This document shows, one piece after another, positions 1 to 5,992 of a DNA stretch of 7,032 nucleotides. This DNA comes from an uncultured Lentisphaeria bacterium (lineage in GTDB: Bacteria > Verrucomicrobiota > Lentisphaeria > Victivallales > Victivallaceae). A model generated the notes under the pieces. It saw only the letters and a list, made by a program, of their open reading frames with translations, ran no database searches and was not told where the DNA came from. The position numbers were made by a program, and so were the translations under genes. Positions within the stretch are counted from its first letter, which is position 1; every line of letters begins with the position of its first letter. Where the stretch lies: positions 1 through 7,032 of the forward strand of contig CAIJKT010000373.1 of the NCBI GenBank assembly GCA_903821255.1, in the 5' to 3' direction.

Positions 1-1
1 C

Positions 2-715
2 ATGATTAATCCCCGGCATTGCATGAACCCGGCACCGGTCACTCCGGCTTTTACCCGCAGGCACAATAATCCATTCCGGGAATGGATCGGAGCGCAAATC
101 CGCGCTGACGGCTGGGCGTATGCCTGCGCCGGGAATCCGGAGCTGGCGGCGGAGTTCGCCTGGCGCGACGCGTCCTGGACCCATACCGCCAACGGCATTT
201 ACGGTGAAATGTTTGCGGCGGCAATGATTGCAGCCGCATTCGTTGAAAGCGACCCGAAAAAACTGGTTGAAATCGGATTGTCGGAAATTCCGCGCAACTG
301 CAAGCTGGCTGAAGCGGTGCGCGAGGCGCTGACCTGGATACCCAAATGTAAAACATTCGAGCAGTTCATGGAAAAGATGGAGAAGAAATATGCCGGCATG
401 AGCACGGTGCATACGGTCAATAATGCCTTGATCGTCGTGATGTCGCTGTTCTACGGGAAGATGGTTCCTGACCGCAGCATCTGCGTTTCCGTCATGGGCG
501 CACTGGACACGGACTGCAACGGCGCGACCACCGGTTCAATCGTCGGCGCGGCGGCCGGACGCAAAAACTTCGGCGGCAAACTGGCCGCGCCGCTGCACGA
601 TACTGTCAAGCCGCTGGTTTTCGGCTTCCAGACCTGTACCATGAAGGATTTGGCGGAAAGAACTTTATCCATTCATAAGAAAGTATCGGCTTCCGCGGCT
701 GAACACAAAAAATAA
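2..715 (+). CDS. ADP-ribosylglycohydrolase family protein, C-terminal part
   Basis: This is the C-terminal 237 residues of an ADP-ribosylglycohydrolase-fold protein, a family of Mg-dependent hydrolases that remove ADP-ribose from proteins or small molecules, although many members have unknown substrates. The visible part has the segment G-I-Y-G-E-M-F at about residues 65-71, followed by an Ala-rich helix. It also has T-V-H-T-V-N-N-A at 135-142 and the hallmark D-T-D-C-N-G-A-T at 169-176, whose two Asp residues are expected metal ligands, followed by G-S-I-V-G-A. The first metal-binding block that normally sits near the N-terminus is absent. The ATG at position 2 is therefore probably internal, and the gene should begin left of the window. 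It ends with TAA at 713-715. No terminator is obvious behind it. The next gene has its own promoter-like sequence, so the two need not be co-transcribed. Family assignment is firm; the physiological substrate is unknown. Confidence 0.85.
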   Translation: MINPRHCMNPAPVTPAFTRRHNNPFREWIGAQIRADGWAYACAGNPELAAEFAWRDASWTHTANGIYGEMFAAAMIAAAFVESDPKKLVEIGLSEIPRNCKLAEAVREALTWIPKCKTFEQFMEKMEKKYAGMSTVHTVNNALIVVMSLFYGKMVPDRSICVSVMGALDTDCNGATTGSIVGAAAGRKNFGGKLAAPLHDTVKPLVFGFQTCTMKDLAERTLSIHKKVSASAAEHKK

Positions 716-744
716 GTCCGCCTTCCGCAGGAGAACTGGCAAAT

Positions 745-773
745 TTGTCCGGATGATTGTAATGTTATATCAT
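745..773 (+). promoter_or_regulatory. Candidate sigma-70-type promoter for the small ORF
   Basis: TTGTCC at 745-750 and TATCAT at 768-773 are separated by exactly 17 bases and resemble -35 and -10 boxes (4/6 and 5/6 matches). Transcription would begin near 780 and leave a leader of about 15 bases. A short dyad, ATTGTA at 756-761 and TACAAT at 775-780, flanks the -10 box and could be an operator, but AT-rich chance pairing is possible. Confidence 0.4.
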
Positions 774-795
774 ATACAATTTCAGGGCGGAAAAT

Positions 796-1185
796 ATGCC
801 GACAGAACTTGAGCTTTGGGAAAAAAAATTTAAAGAGATTCTCGAAGAGATAGACGCCGAGCTTGAAAAAAAGTTCGGCGGACTTTTTCATCGCAAAACG
901 GTCCGGCCGGCGGCCGGCAATACCGCGAACCCGCAATATGACGGACTTTTTGAGGTTCAGGCCACATACACCGCCGGCTTCGGTTCCCGGTACGGCGAAG
1001 GCTATGCCGTGGAGGTCCGCTGGGCAACCTTTGATGATGTTTCGGAAACCACAAAACTCGAGGCGGAAACTATTGCCGAAGAGATTCTGAACAGGCGGCT
1101 TCCTGAACAATTTCCCGGTAAAAACCTGAAAGTCGTCCATGACGTTTCAGGCATGAAAATAACCGGCGATCTTTCGCTGAAATAG
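796..1185 (+). CDS. Small conserved-looking hypothetical protein (129 aa)
   Basis: I cannot assign a function. The product is a soluble 129-residue protein without a signal peptide or membrane segment. Residues 1-28 are highly charged (many Glu and Lys) and likely helical or coiled-coil. A Gly/aromatic-rich middle follows (about 40-75, including N-P-Q-Y-D-G-L-F at 45-52 and G-F-G-S-R-Y-G-E-G-Y at 61-70). Then come an acidic helix (about 86-101) and a C-terminal block ending in K-I-T-G-D-L-S-L-K. The middle and end blocks look like the conserved core of an uncharacterised family that I associate with Verrucomicrobia and Lentisphaerae, though this is memory only. A purine-rich AGGGCGG at 784-790 supports the ATG at 796. 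A longer antisense reading frame over the same bases has no comparable start signal. The TAG stop lies 6 bases from the stop of the convergent oxidoreductase gene. Confidence 0.7.
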   Translation: MPTELELWEKKFKEILEEIDAELEKKFGGLFHRKTVRPAAGNTANPQYDGLFEVQATYTAGFGSRYGEGYAVEVRWATFDDVSETTKLEAETIAEEILNRRLPEQFPGKNLKVVHDVSGMKITGDLSLK

Positions 1186-1191
1186 CCCGTC

Positions 1192-2634
1192 TTATACCTG
1201 TTTTTTCATAGCCTGTTTAATTTCCTGCATCTTCAGAGCCTCTGTCATTTTCCTGTAATATTCGTCCAGCGGATAACAGCCGGAAATCAGGCCGTTGCGG
1301 GGCGCGGTGGTGCAGTCGCCGAACGTGCGGCAGATATGTCTGCGGTCGAGTTCTTTTCCGGCAAGTGAATCGGCGCAGATTTCCGGATATGACAGCACCA
1401 TGCGGCCGATGCCGATGAAATCCGCCATACCGTTTTCCACGACATATTCGCCCACGTTCGGCAGCCATTCCTGCAAGTAAGTATAGCCGGAACCGATAAA
1501 AACGATACCGGGACATTGTTTTTTAACTTCGGCAACGCAGTTGATCTGCCTGGCCACTCCGGCCAGCGGATCTTCCGGCGGCAGATAGCCGTCGCTGACA
1601 GGATAGTATGCCGGGCGCTGAATATGCGGATTGTAATATGGGCTGCCGACCGTGGTGCAGATCATTTTTATCCCCAGCGATTCGGCCAGTTGGATAAATT
1701 TAACTGTTTCAGTCAAGTCCCGGCCCAACCCGGTGCCATCGCCGCCGAACGCGTATTTATATGGTCCATCCCATTGCATCGGGCGGCCGACATTGCTCTC
1801 GCCTTTCTCAAAAGGGAACCAGTCAAACAGGCTCAACCTTACCGAAATATCCAGCCCTGGAACTTCGTTTTTTATGCCTTCAACGATTTCCCGGAAAAAG
1901 CGGGTGCGGTTCTCAAAACTGCCGCCGTATCTGCCGGGGCGGTCAAACGCGCTGAGAAATTCATGGCCCAGATAGCCGTGCGCGTGTTTGACATCGACAA
2001 AATCAAACCCGGCTTTATGCGCCAGTTTCGCGGCCTTGATGAAATGCGCAATAATATCTTCAACCTCGGCATCGCTCACCACGCACGAGGCGTCGTTGTG
2101 AAATTTATTGTCCAGCAGCGGATGCGAATAGGCTGTCCGCGATTCCAGTTTTTTGTCATCAGCCGGGTGAGAATATCTGCCGGAATGGGTAATTTGCAGA
2201 CCGGCATAAAGATCATCGGCGGCGCCGAATTTTGTTTTGTGACCGGCGGCCATTTTACTCCGGAGAGCGGCAATGCCGCCAACGGTATCATCGCTGATCA
2301 TCATCTGCCTGGTATTGCTGCGCCCGGAGGGCATTACGGCGGCGGCTTCGCAGCCGTAGATCAGTTTGGCGCCGCTCTGCCCGAAACGCATCCAGCGGCG
2401 TTCGGTCAGTTCGCTCGGTGCGCCGTTGCCGAGACAGTCCCATCCTTCCATCGGCAGGATGCACCAGCGGTTGCCGATAGTGCGCCCTTTGTAATCCAGC
2501 GGACGGCCCAGCGGAGAAGTTTCTCCGGAGCGTGTTTTCTCCACAAAGCCCAGGTTGATATTCAAGCTGCCGATATGCTCCTTGAAATCCGCCGCGGTTT
2601 TAATGGACGACATTTTACGATATTCGCAGCTCAT
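1192..2634 (-). CDS. Old Yellow Enzyme-type NADH:flavin oxidoreductase (FMN TIM barrel) with altered active site
   Basis: A cytoplasmic FMN-dependent reductase of the OYE/2,4-dienoyl-CoA reductase superfamily, 480 aa, expected to transfer hydride from FMN to an activated C=C bond. Visible signatures are the barrel start with T-H-S-G-R-Y-S-H-P (149-157), the active-site region V-K-H-A-H-G-Y-L-G-H-E-F-L-S (215-228), an FMN-contact Arg in S-V-R-L (264-267), and phosphate-binding G-S-G-Y-T-Y (381-386) and G-I-G-R-M (408-412). The proton-donor Tyr (Y221) is kept. The first active-site His of the usual H-x-x-H/N pair is Lys (K216), with an extra His at 217. After the barrel a tail has C435, C441 and C453 spaced like the Fe-S motif of dienoyl-CoA reductase, but F438 replaces the second Cys. 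The protein ends there, without the FAD/NADH domains of the longer members. ATG at 2634 has AGGAGGA 7 bases upstream. It is the last gene of the cluster. Confidence 0.88.
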   Translation of the reverse strand: MSCEYRKMSSIKTAADFKEHIGSLNINLGFVEKTRSGETSPLGRPLDYKGRTIGNRWCILPMEGWDCLGNGAPSELTERRWMRFGQSGAKLIYGCEAAAVMPSGRSNTRQMMISDDTVGGIAALRSKMAAGHKTKFGAADDLYAGLQITHSGRYSHPADDKKLESRTAYSHPLLDNKFHNDASCVVSDAEVEDIIAHFIKAAKLAHKAGFDFVDVKHAHGYLGHEFLSAFDRPGRYGGSFENRTRFFREIVEGIKNEVPGLDISVRLSLFDWFPFEKGESNVGRPMQWDGPYKYAFGGDGTGLGRDLTETVKFIQLAESLGIKMICTTVGSPYYNPHIQRPAYYPVSDGYLPPEDPLAGVARQINCVAEVKKQCPGIVFIGSGYTYLQEWLPNVGEYVVENGMADFIGIGRMVLSYPEICADSLAGKELDRRHICRTFGDCTTAPRNGLISGCYPLDEYYRKMTEALKMQEIKQAMKKQV

Positions 2635-2641
2635 GAGTAAT

Positions 2642-2648
2642 TCCTCCT
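2642..2648 (-). promoter_or_regulatory. Ribosome binding site of the OYE-like gene, overlapping the regulator's stop codon
   Basis: Read on the minus strand, AGGAGGA lies 7 bases before the ATG at 2634. It fixes that start. Its first bases are shared with the TAG stop (2649-2647) of the XRE-cupin gene, so a ribosome terminating there sits on the next gene's Shine-Dalgarno. That arrangement favours translational coupling. Confidence 0.8.
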
Positions 2649-3177
2649 AAAACCGGTTGTCTTTGCGCAGATGAATGATGATTATTTCGCTTTTTTCAAC
2701 AGCTTCATAGGTGTGAGCCAGCAGCGCGTCAAACTGAATCGAATCGCCGGCGGATAACTCGTATTTTTCATCCGGCAGATAAAACCGGAGTTTTCCGGAC
2801 AGCACCCAGCACAATTCATAATCGTCGCGATGCAGGTGCGGACGGGATACTTTGGCCCCGGCGGGGGCTTTTCCGTGGAGGCATTTTATGTTTTTATAAG
2901 TAATCTCCGAGAATGTGAATCCTTCCGACACATGCCGGGTCGCAACACACTGATGGGCGGTCCGGTTTTCCGCCAGCGCGATCAGGTCGGAGGCGGTGAT
3001 GCCGAAAACTTTTGCCAGGCGGAAGATCGTCTCCAGTTCGGCAACGCTCTGATTGCGTTCCAGCTTCGAAATAACCGAGGCGGAAACTCCGCTTTTTTCA
3101 GAGAGATCCGCAATGTTCAGATCTTCCCTCTTGCGCAAATCCCGGAGGATTGAAAAGTCATACATATTATTGCTCAT
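2647..3177 (-). CDS. XRE-family regulator with C-terminal cupin sensor domain
   Basis: A two-domain transcription factor of 176 aa. Residues about 9-65 form a helix-turn-helix of the XRE/Cro type, with the core I-A-D-L-S-E-K-S-G-V-S at 22-32 followed by S-V-I-S-K-L-E-R-N. Residues about 100-172 form a cupin beta-barrel. The cupin metal ligands look complete: H114 and H116 (H-L-H), E121 and H155. The glycines of motif 1 (G107, G128) and motif 2 (G144) are also in place. Members of this architecture usually bind a small ligand of the adjacent pathway. A reading frame open for 76 further codons upstream lies inside the flavoprotein gene, so I take ATG at 3177, with a weak AAAGGG upstream; ATG at 3165 is an alternative. 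It starts 4 bases after the flavoprotein stop. It probably regulates its own operon; whether as activator or repressor is unknown. Confidence 0.87.
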   Translation of the reverse strand: MSNNMYDFSILRDLRKREDLNIADLSEKSGVSASVISKLERNQSVAELETIFRLAKVFGITASDLIALAENRTAHQCVATRHVSEGFTFSEITYKNIKCLHGKAPAGAKVSRPHLHRDDYELCWVLSGKLRFYLPDEKYELSAGDSIQFDALLAHTYEAVEKSEIIIIHLRKDNRF

Positions 3178-3181
3178 AATT

Positions 3182-5167
3182 TTATAACCCTTTTTCTGCA
3201 GAGTCGAAAATTCTGCCCTCGCGGTAATCCGCCCAGGCGTTTTCAAACCATGCGCTGCACTCAGGCAGCGGACGGCGATGCACCCATTCGTGACGGACTG
3301 CCCCGTCTTCAGACGCAACGGTTTCAAGCACTTTGTCGCGGAATGACTCATTTTCCGGCGCGAAGCGCCATTCATCACCAAGCATCGGATGCGCCGCAGT
3401 TCCATTTATATCCATCACCATCGCCGAACCGCGCGAACCGGCCCCGCTTTTTACCTGGGCCAGCAATGCTTCAAGATAAACCACGTGCGCGAAACACAGT
3501 TGCATGTTGCGCATGGCCTCAATCATCTCTTCGGCGGAGCTGAACGCGATGCCCTCTTCGCTGATCCGGCGATACTGGGCACGGGCTTCGGACAACGCTG
3601 ATTCAAGCTTCGCTTCGGAACGGATATGCGAGCCGGCTTTGGTCATTCTGCTCTGGAACTCATCCCTCACCGCCTGCCAGTTATATTTGGAACCGGAACA
3701 TTTTTCCAGCCAGGCGGAGCAGTCATCCAGTCCGGTTTTCGCTGCCCGGCAAAATGCGGTATCGTCAAGCGTAAAATCCATATAGCGGCCGGCAATGTAA
3801 TCCGCCGCGCGAAAACCGGCCACCTGACCGGAATTCAGCGCCGAGCCGCCGGGCCGGTAAACCCCGTGGGAGCCATTGACTTCGCCGACCGGGAAAAGAT
3901 GTTTGACGTTCAGCGACTCCCACCAGTGATTGCCGGCGAGCCCGCCGTTATTATGCTGGGCACAGACCGCGATCTCAAGCGGCTCCGCCACCAGATTAAT
4001 GCCGTGTTCCTCGTAAAGTTTTATCGCGTCCGGATTCATCCTGCGGAGGCGGTCTATCGGCAGTCCGAACAATGCATTTGATTTTTTCAGATATTCAAAT
4101 GCTTCCGTTTCAAGCTCCTCGAAATTCATTCCGGAGCTGTTGCGGCGGAAATCCATGAACACTCTGCGCCCTTTAAGCGCGGTCTCGATGTAAACCAGAA
4201 TATCGACAATGGAAGAACCTCCGGCAACTTTGCGCGGATCGAACGGCCACTGGTAGCCTTTAAGGAAAACCGCAGTATTCATTTGTCCTTCAGTCGTAAA
4301 ATACGGCCGCAGAAATTCACATTCATCGCTGACGCCGTCAGCCGCCGTGGAGATCATGCGCGGAAGCACCTGCATATAGGTCCCGGAGACGTTCCAGCGG
4401 AACTTGATGGAGGCGGTCCCGTATTGCGATTCAGGCAGGCTTTGCGCTTTCACTCCGGCTTTCAGCGCCAGGCCGATCGCGCCGGTGTGAACATTTGGAT
4501 AAACGCTGGTTTTATACAGTCCGCCAGGTCCGCCGACTGCGAAAACCACGTTTTCCGCGGCGTATGCCTCGAATGTGTTTCCGCCGTTTTCCGTATGAAC
4601 GGCGATCGCCCCCGCAGCCCGTTTCGAATCACCCTCCCCGGAAGTCAGCAGATTGACCGTAACGCGGTTTTCCCGGACACTGATGTTCCGCCGGCGGATT
4701 TCGTCAATCAGCATCCGGCACATTTCACGGGAAGTATAGGGGCCGAAAGAGGTGGCGCGCTGCCGCGGGTCATGGTCGGTCTTGTAGCCGACAAACTGGC
4801 CGAAACGGTCCTGCGGAAATTTCACGCCGAGGTTTACCAGATTAAGAAACGCGCGGGCGGAAAGGCTGGCTTCCACCAATGCGAGATCGCCGTGCATGGA
4901 CCCGCCGCCGAAAAACGATTTCGCCAGTTCCACCGGAGAGTCCGGCTCAGCGCCGTAAAGCCCGAGCTTATAATAAGTCTGTTTATCGCTTCCGGTGTTG
5001 ATGGAAGTGCCCATGCCCAGCCCTTCGGTGATGATAAGCAGATCCTTCACTCCGCGGGCATGCAGTTGAACTGCCGCGTTAAGCCCGGCGGCGCCGCTGC
5101 CGATAACCAGCGTATGAACTTTGATTACCGGAACTTCCTGACCCTGAATTTTTAATTTTTCCGCCAT
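3182..5167 (-). CDS. FAD-dependent oxidoreductase, fumarate reductase/succinate dehydrogenase flavoprotein-like
   Basis: A large soluble flavoprotein of 661 aa. The FAD-binding Rossmann motif is G-S-G-A-A-G at 23-28, preceded by the beta strand T-L-V-I. Family features follow in order: a second FAD segment E-N-V-V-F-A-V-G-G-P-G-G (205-216), H-T-G-A-I-G-L-A-L-K-A-G (227-238), Q-H-N-N-G-G-L (404-410), the FAD-adenine/isoalloxazine segment with R438 and G-S-A-L-N-S (441-446), and a C-terminal helical domain with S-R-G (578-580), as in SdhA/FrdA/aspartate oxidase. The His that covalently holds FAD in SdhA/FrdA is not found; the equivalent stretch reads S-I-N-T-G-S-D-K-Q, so FAD is probably non-covalent. 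No signal peptide, haem motifs or FMN-attachment domain are present. I chose ATG 5167 because GGAGG lies 8 bases upstream; a longer TTG start at 5203 would run into the SDR gene. Substrate unknown; oxidation or reduction of a C-C bond next to a carbonyl is the family expectation. Confidence 0.85.
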   Translation of the reverse strand: MAEKLKIQGQEVPVIKVHTLVIGSGAAGLNAAVQLHARGVKDLLIITEGLGMGTSINTGSDKQTYYKLGLYGAEPDSPVELAKSFFGGGSMHGDLALVEASLSARAFLNLVNLGVKFPQDRFGQFVGYKTDHDPRQRATSFGPYTSREMCRMLIDEIRRRNISVRENRVTVNLLTSGEGDSKRAAGAIAVHTENGGNTFEAYAAENVVFAVGGPGGLYKTSVYPNVHTGAIGLALKAGVKAQSLPESQYGTASIKFRWNVSGTYMQVLPRMISTAADGVSDECEFLRPYFTTEGQMNTAVFLKGYQWPFDPRKVAGGSSIVDILVYIETALKGRRVFMDFRRNSSGMNFEELETEAFEYLKKSNALFGLPIDRLRRMNPDAIKLYEEHGINLVAEPLEIAVCAQHNNGGLAGNHWWESLNVKHLFPVGEVNGSHGVYRPGGSALNSGQVAGFRAADYIAGRYMDFTLDDTAFCRAAKTGLDDCSAWLEKCSGSKYNWQAVRDEFQSRMTKAGSHIRSEAKLESALSEARAQYRRISEEGIAFSSAEEMIEAMRNMQLCFAHVVYLEALLAQVKSGAGSRGSAMVMDINGTAAHPMLGDEWRFAPENESFRDKVLETVASEDGAVRHEWVHRRPLPECSAWFENAWADYREGRIFDSAEKGL

Positions 5168-5175
5168 ATTGACAA

Positions 5176-5180
5176 CCTCC
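5176..5180 (-). promoter_or_regulatory. Ribosome binding site deciding the flavoprotein start
   Basis: GGAGG on the minus strand, 8 bases before ATG 5167. It lies in the 22-base gap between the SDR stop and the flavoprotein start and excludes the longer TTG start at 5203, which has no such site. Confidence 0.8.
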
Positions 5181-5189
5181 GGTTTAATA

Positions 5190-5960
5190 TTACAATACGT
5201 CAATGGTCATGCCGCCGTCAACATTGATGACCTGTCCGGAGGAGTAGGCAATATCGCCGCGCACCATCATCGCCACGGCACGGCCGATATCCTCCGGAAA
5301 CCCCCAGCGTTTTTGCAGGCAGAGGCCTTCGGCAATCAGCTTGTCGTATTTCCCGGTAACCGCGGCAGTCATGTCGGTACTGATTATCCCCGGCCGGATT
5401 TCGTAAACCGGAATATTGAATTCGCCGAGCCTGGCCGCCCACAACCGGGTAGCCATGCTGATACCGGCCTTGGAAATACAGTATTCGCCGCGTGACGGAG
5501 ACGCCACCGTCGCCGAAACCGAAGACATATTGATAATACAGGCCTCGATCTCAGGAGCAGATTTTTTCTGCTCAACCAGATAATTAGCGATCAACTGCGT
5601 GAGAAAATAAGGCCCCTGGAGATTGATGCGCATAACTCTTTCATAACTTTCTTCAGTCGCTTCCAGAATGTCCGCCCTGACTGCGGGCGCTACTCCTGCA
5701 TTATTGACCAGCACATTGAGCCTGCTGAACCGGGATTTAACCGCCTCCAGCATATTCTTTCTGGCTGCCGCATCCGTAATGTCGCAACGGCAATACAGCA
5801 CTTCCGCTCCGAGCGTTCTCAAATTATCCATGTTCGTTTGATAATCGCTTTCGTTCTGGATATCGCAGATGACCAGATCACAGTTTTCCGCCGCCAGTTT
5901 ACAGGCAATTCCATAGCCGATGCCGCGCGCACCGCCGGTAATTAATGCAATTTTCTTCAT
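5190..5960 (-). CDS. Short-chain dehydrogenase/reductase (classical SDR, FabG-like)
   Basis: An NAD(P)-dependent oxidoreductase of 256 aa with every classical SDR landmark: cofactor glycine motif T-G-G-A-R-G-I-G (8-15), acidic C-D-I after beta strand 2 (32-34), C-D-I-T (59-62), N-N-A-G (86-89), catalytic N113, S147, Y160 and K164 (Y-C-I-S-K), R-P-G (189-191) and the C-terminal D-G-G-M (248-251). An Asp at position 33, at the end of strand 2, points to NAD(H) rather than NADP(H). Many annotations would call it a 3-oxoacyl-ACP reductase. The neighbours contain no fatty acid genes, so a sugar-alcohol, sugar-acid or other secondary-alcohol dehydrogenase is likelier. ATG 5960 is preferred because GAGG (5973-5970) lies 9 bases upstream; ATG 5975, five codons earlier, has no Shine-Dalgarno. 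It follows the aldolase by 32 bases. Confidence 0.88.
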   Translation of the reverse strand: MKKIALITGGARGIGYGIACKLAAENCDLVICDIQNESDYQTNMDNLRTLGAEVLYCRCDITDAAARKNMLEAVKSRFSRLNVLVNNAGVAPAVRADILEATEESYERVMRINLQGPYFLTQLIANYLVEQKKSAPEIEACIINMSSVSATVASPSRGEYCISKAGISMATRLWAARLGEFNIPVYEIRPGIISTDMTAAVTGKYDKLIAEGLCLQKRWGFPEDIGRAVAMMVRGDIAYSSGQVINVDGGMTIDVL

Positions 5961-5992
5961 TTTATCCAGCCTCATCAGTTTAGTTTTTTTAC

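Noticed and set aside
673..1140. Minus-strand frame of 155 codons over the small hypothetical gene
   Set aside because: No Shine-Dalgarno and a Cys/Phe/Arg-rich product; the plus-strand frame has a start signal, a promoter-like sequence and a protein-like composition.
1516..2640. Plus-strand open frame of 374 codons opposite the OYE-like gene
   Set aside because: It is antisense to a gene with clear catalytic motifs, has no family signature and no ribosome binding site. Long shadow frames are common opposite GC-biased codons.
3178..3405. N-terminal extension of the XRE-cupin regulator (76 extra codons)
   Set aside because: It lies entirely within the end of the flavoprotein gene in another frame and shows no domain. 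The HTH begins right after the ATG at 3177.
4283..5155. Plus-strand open frame of 290 codons opposite the flavoprotein
   Set aside because: Antisense shadow of the FAD-binding region; composition rich in Arg, His and Phe without recognisable domains.
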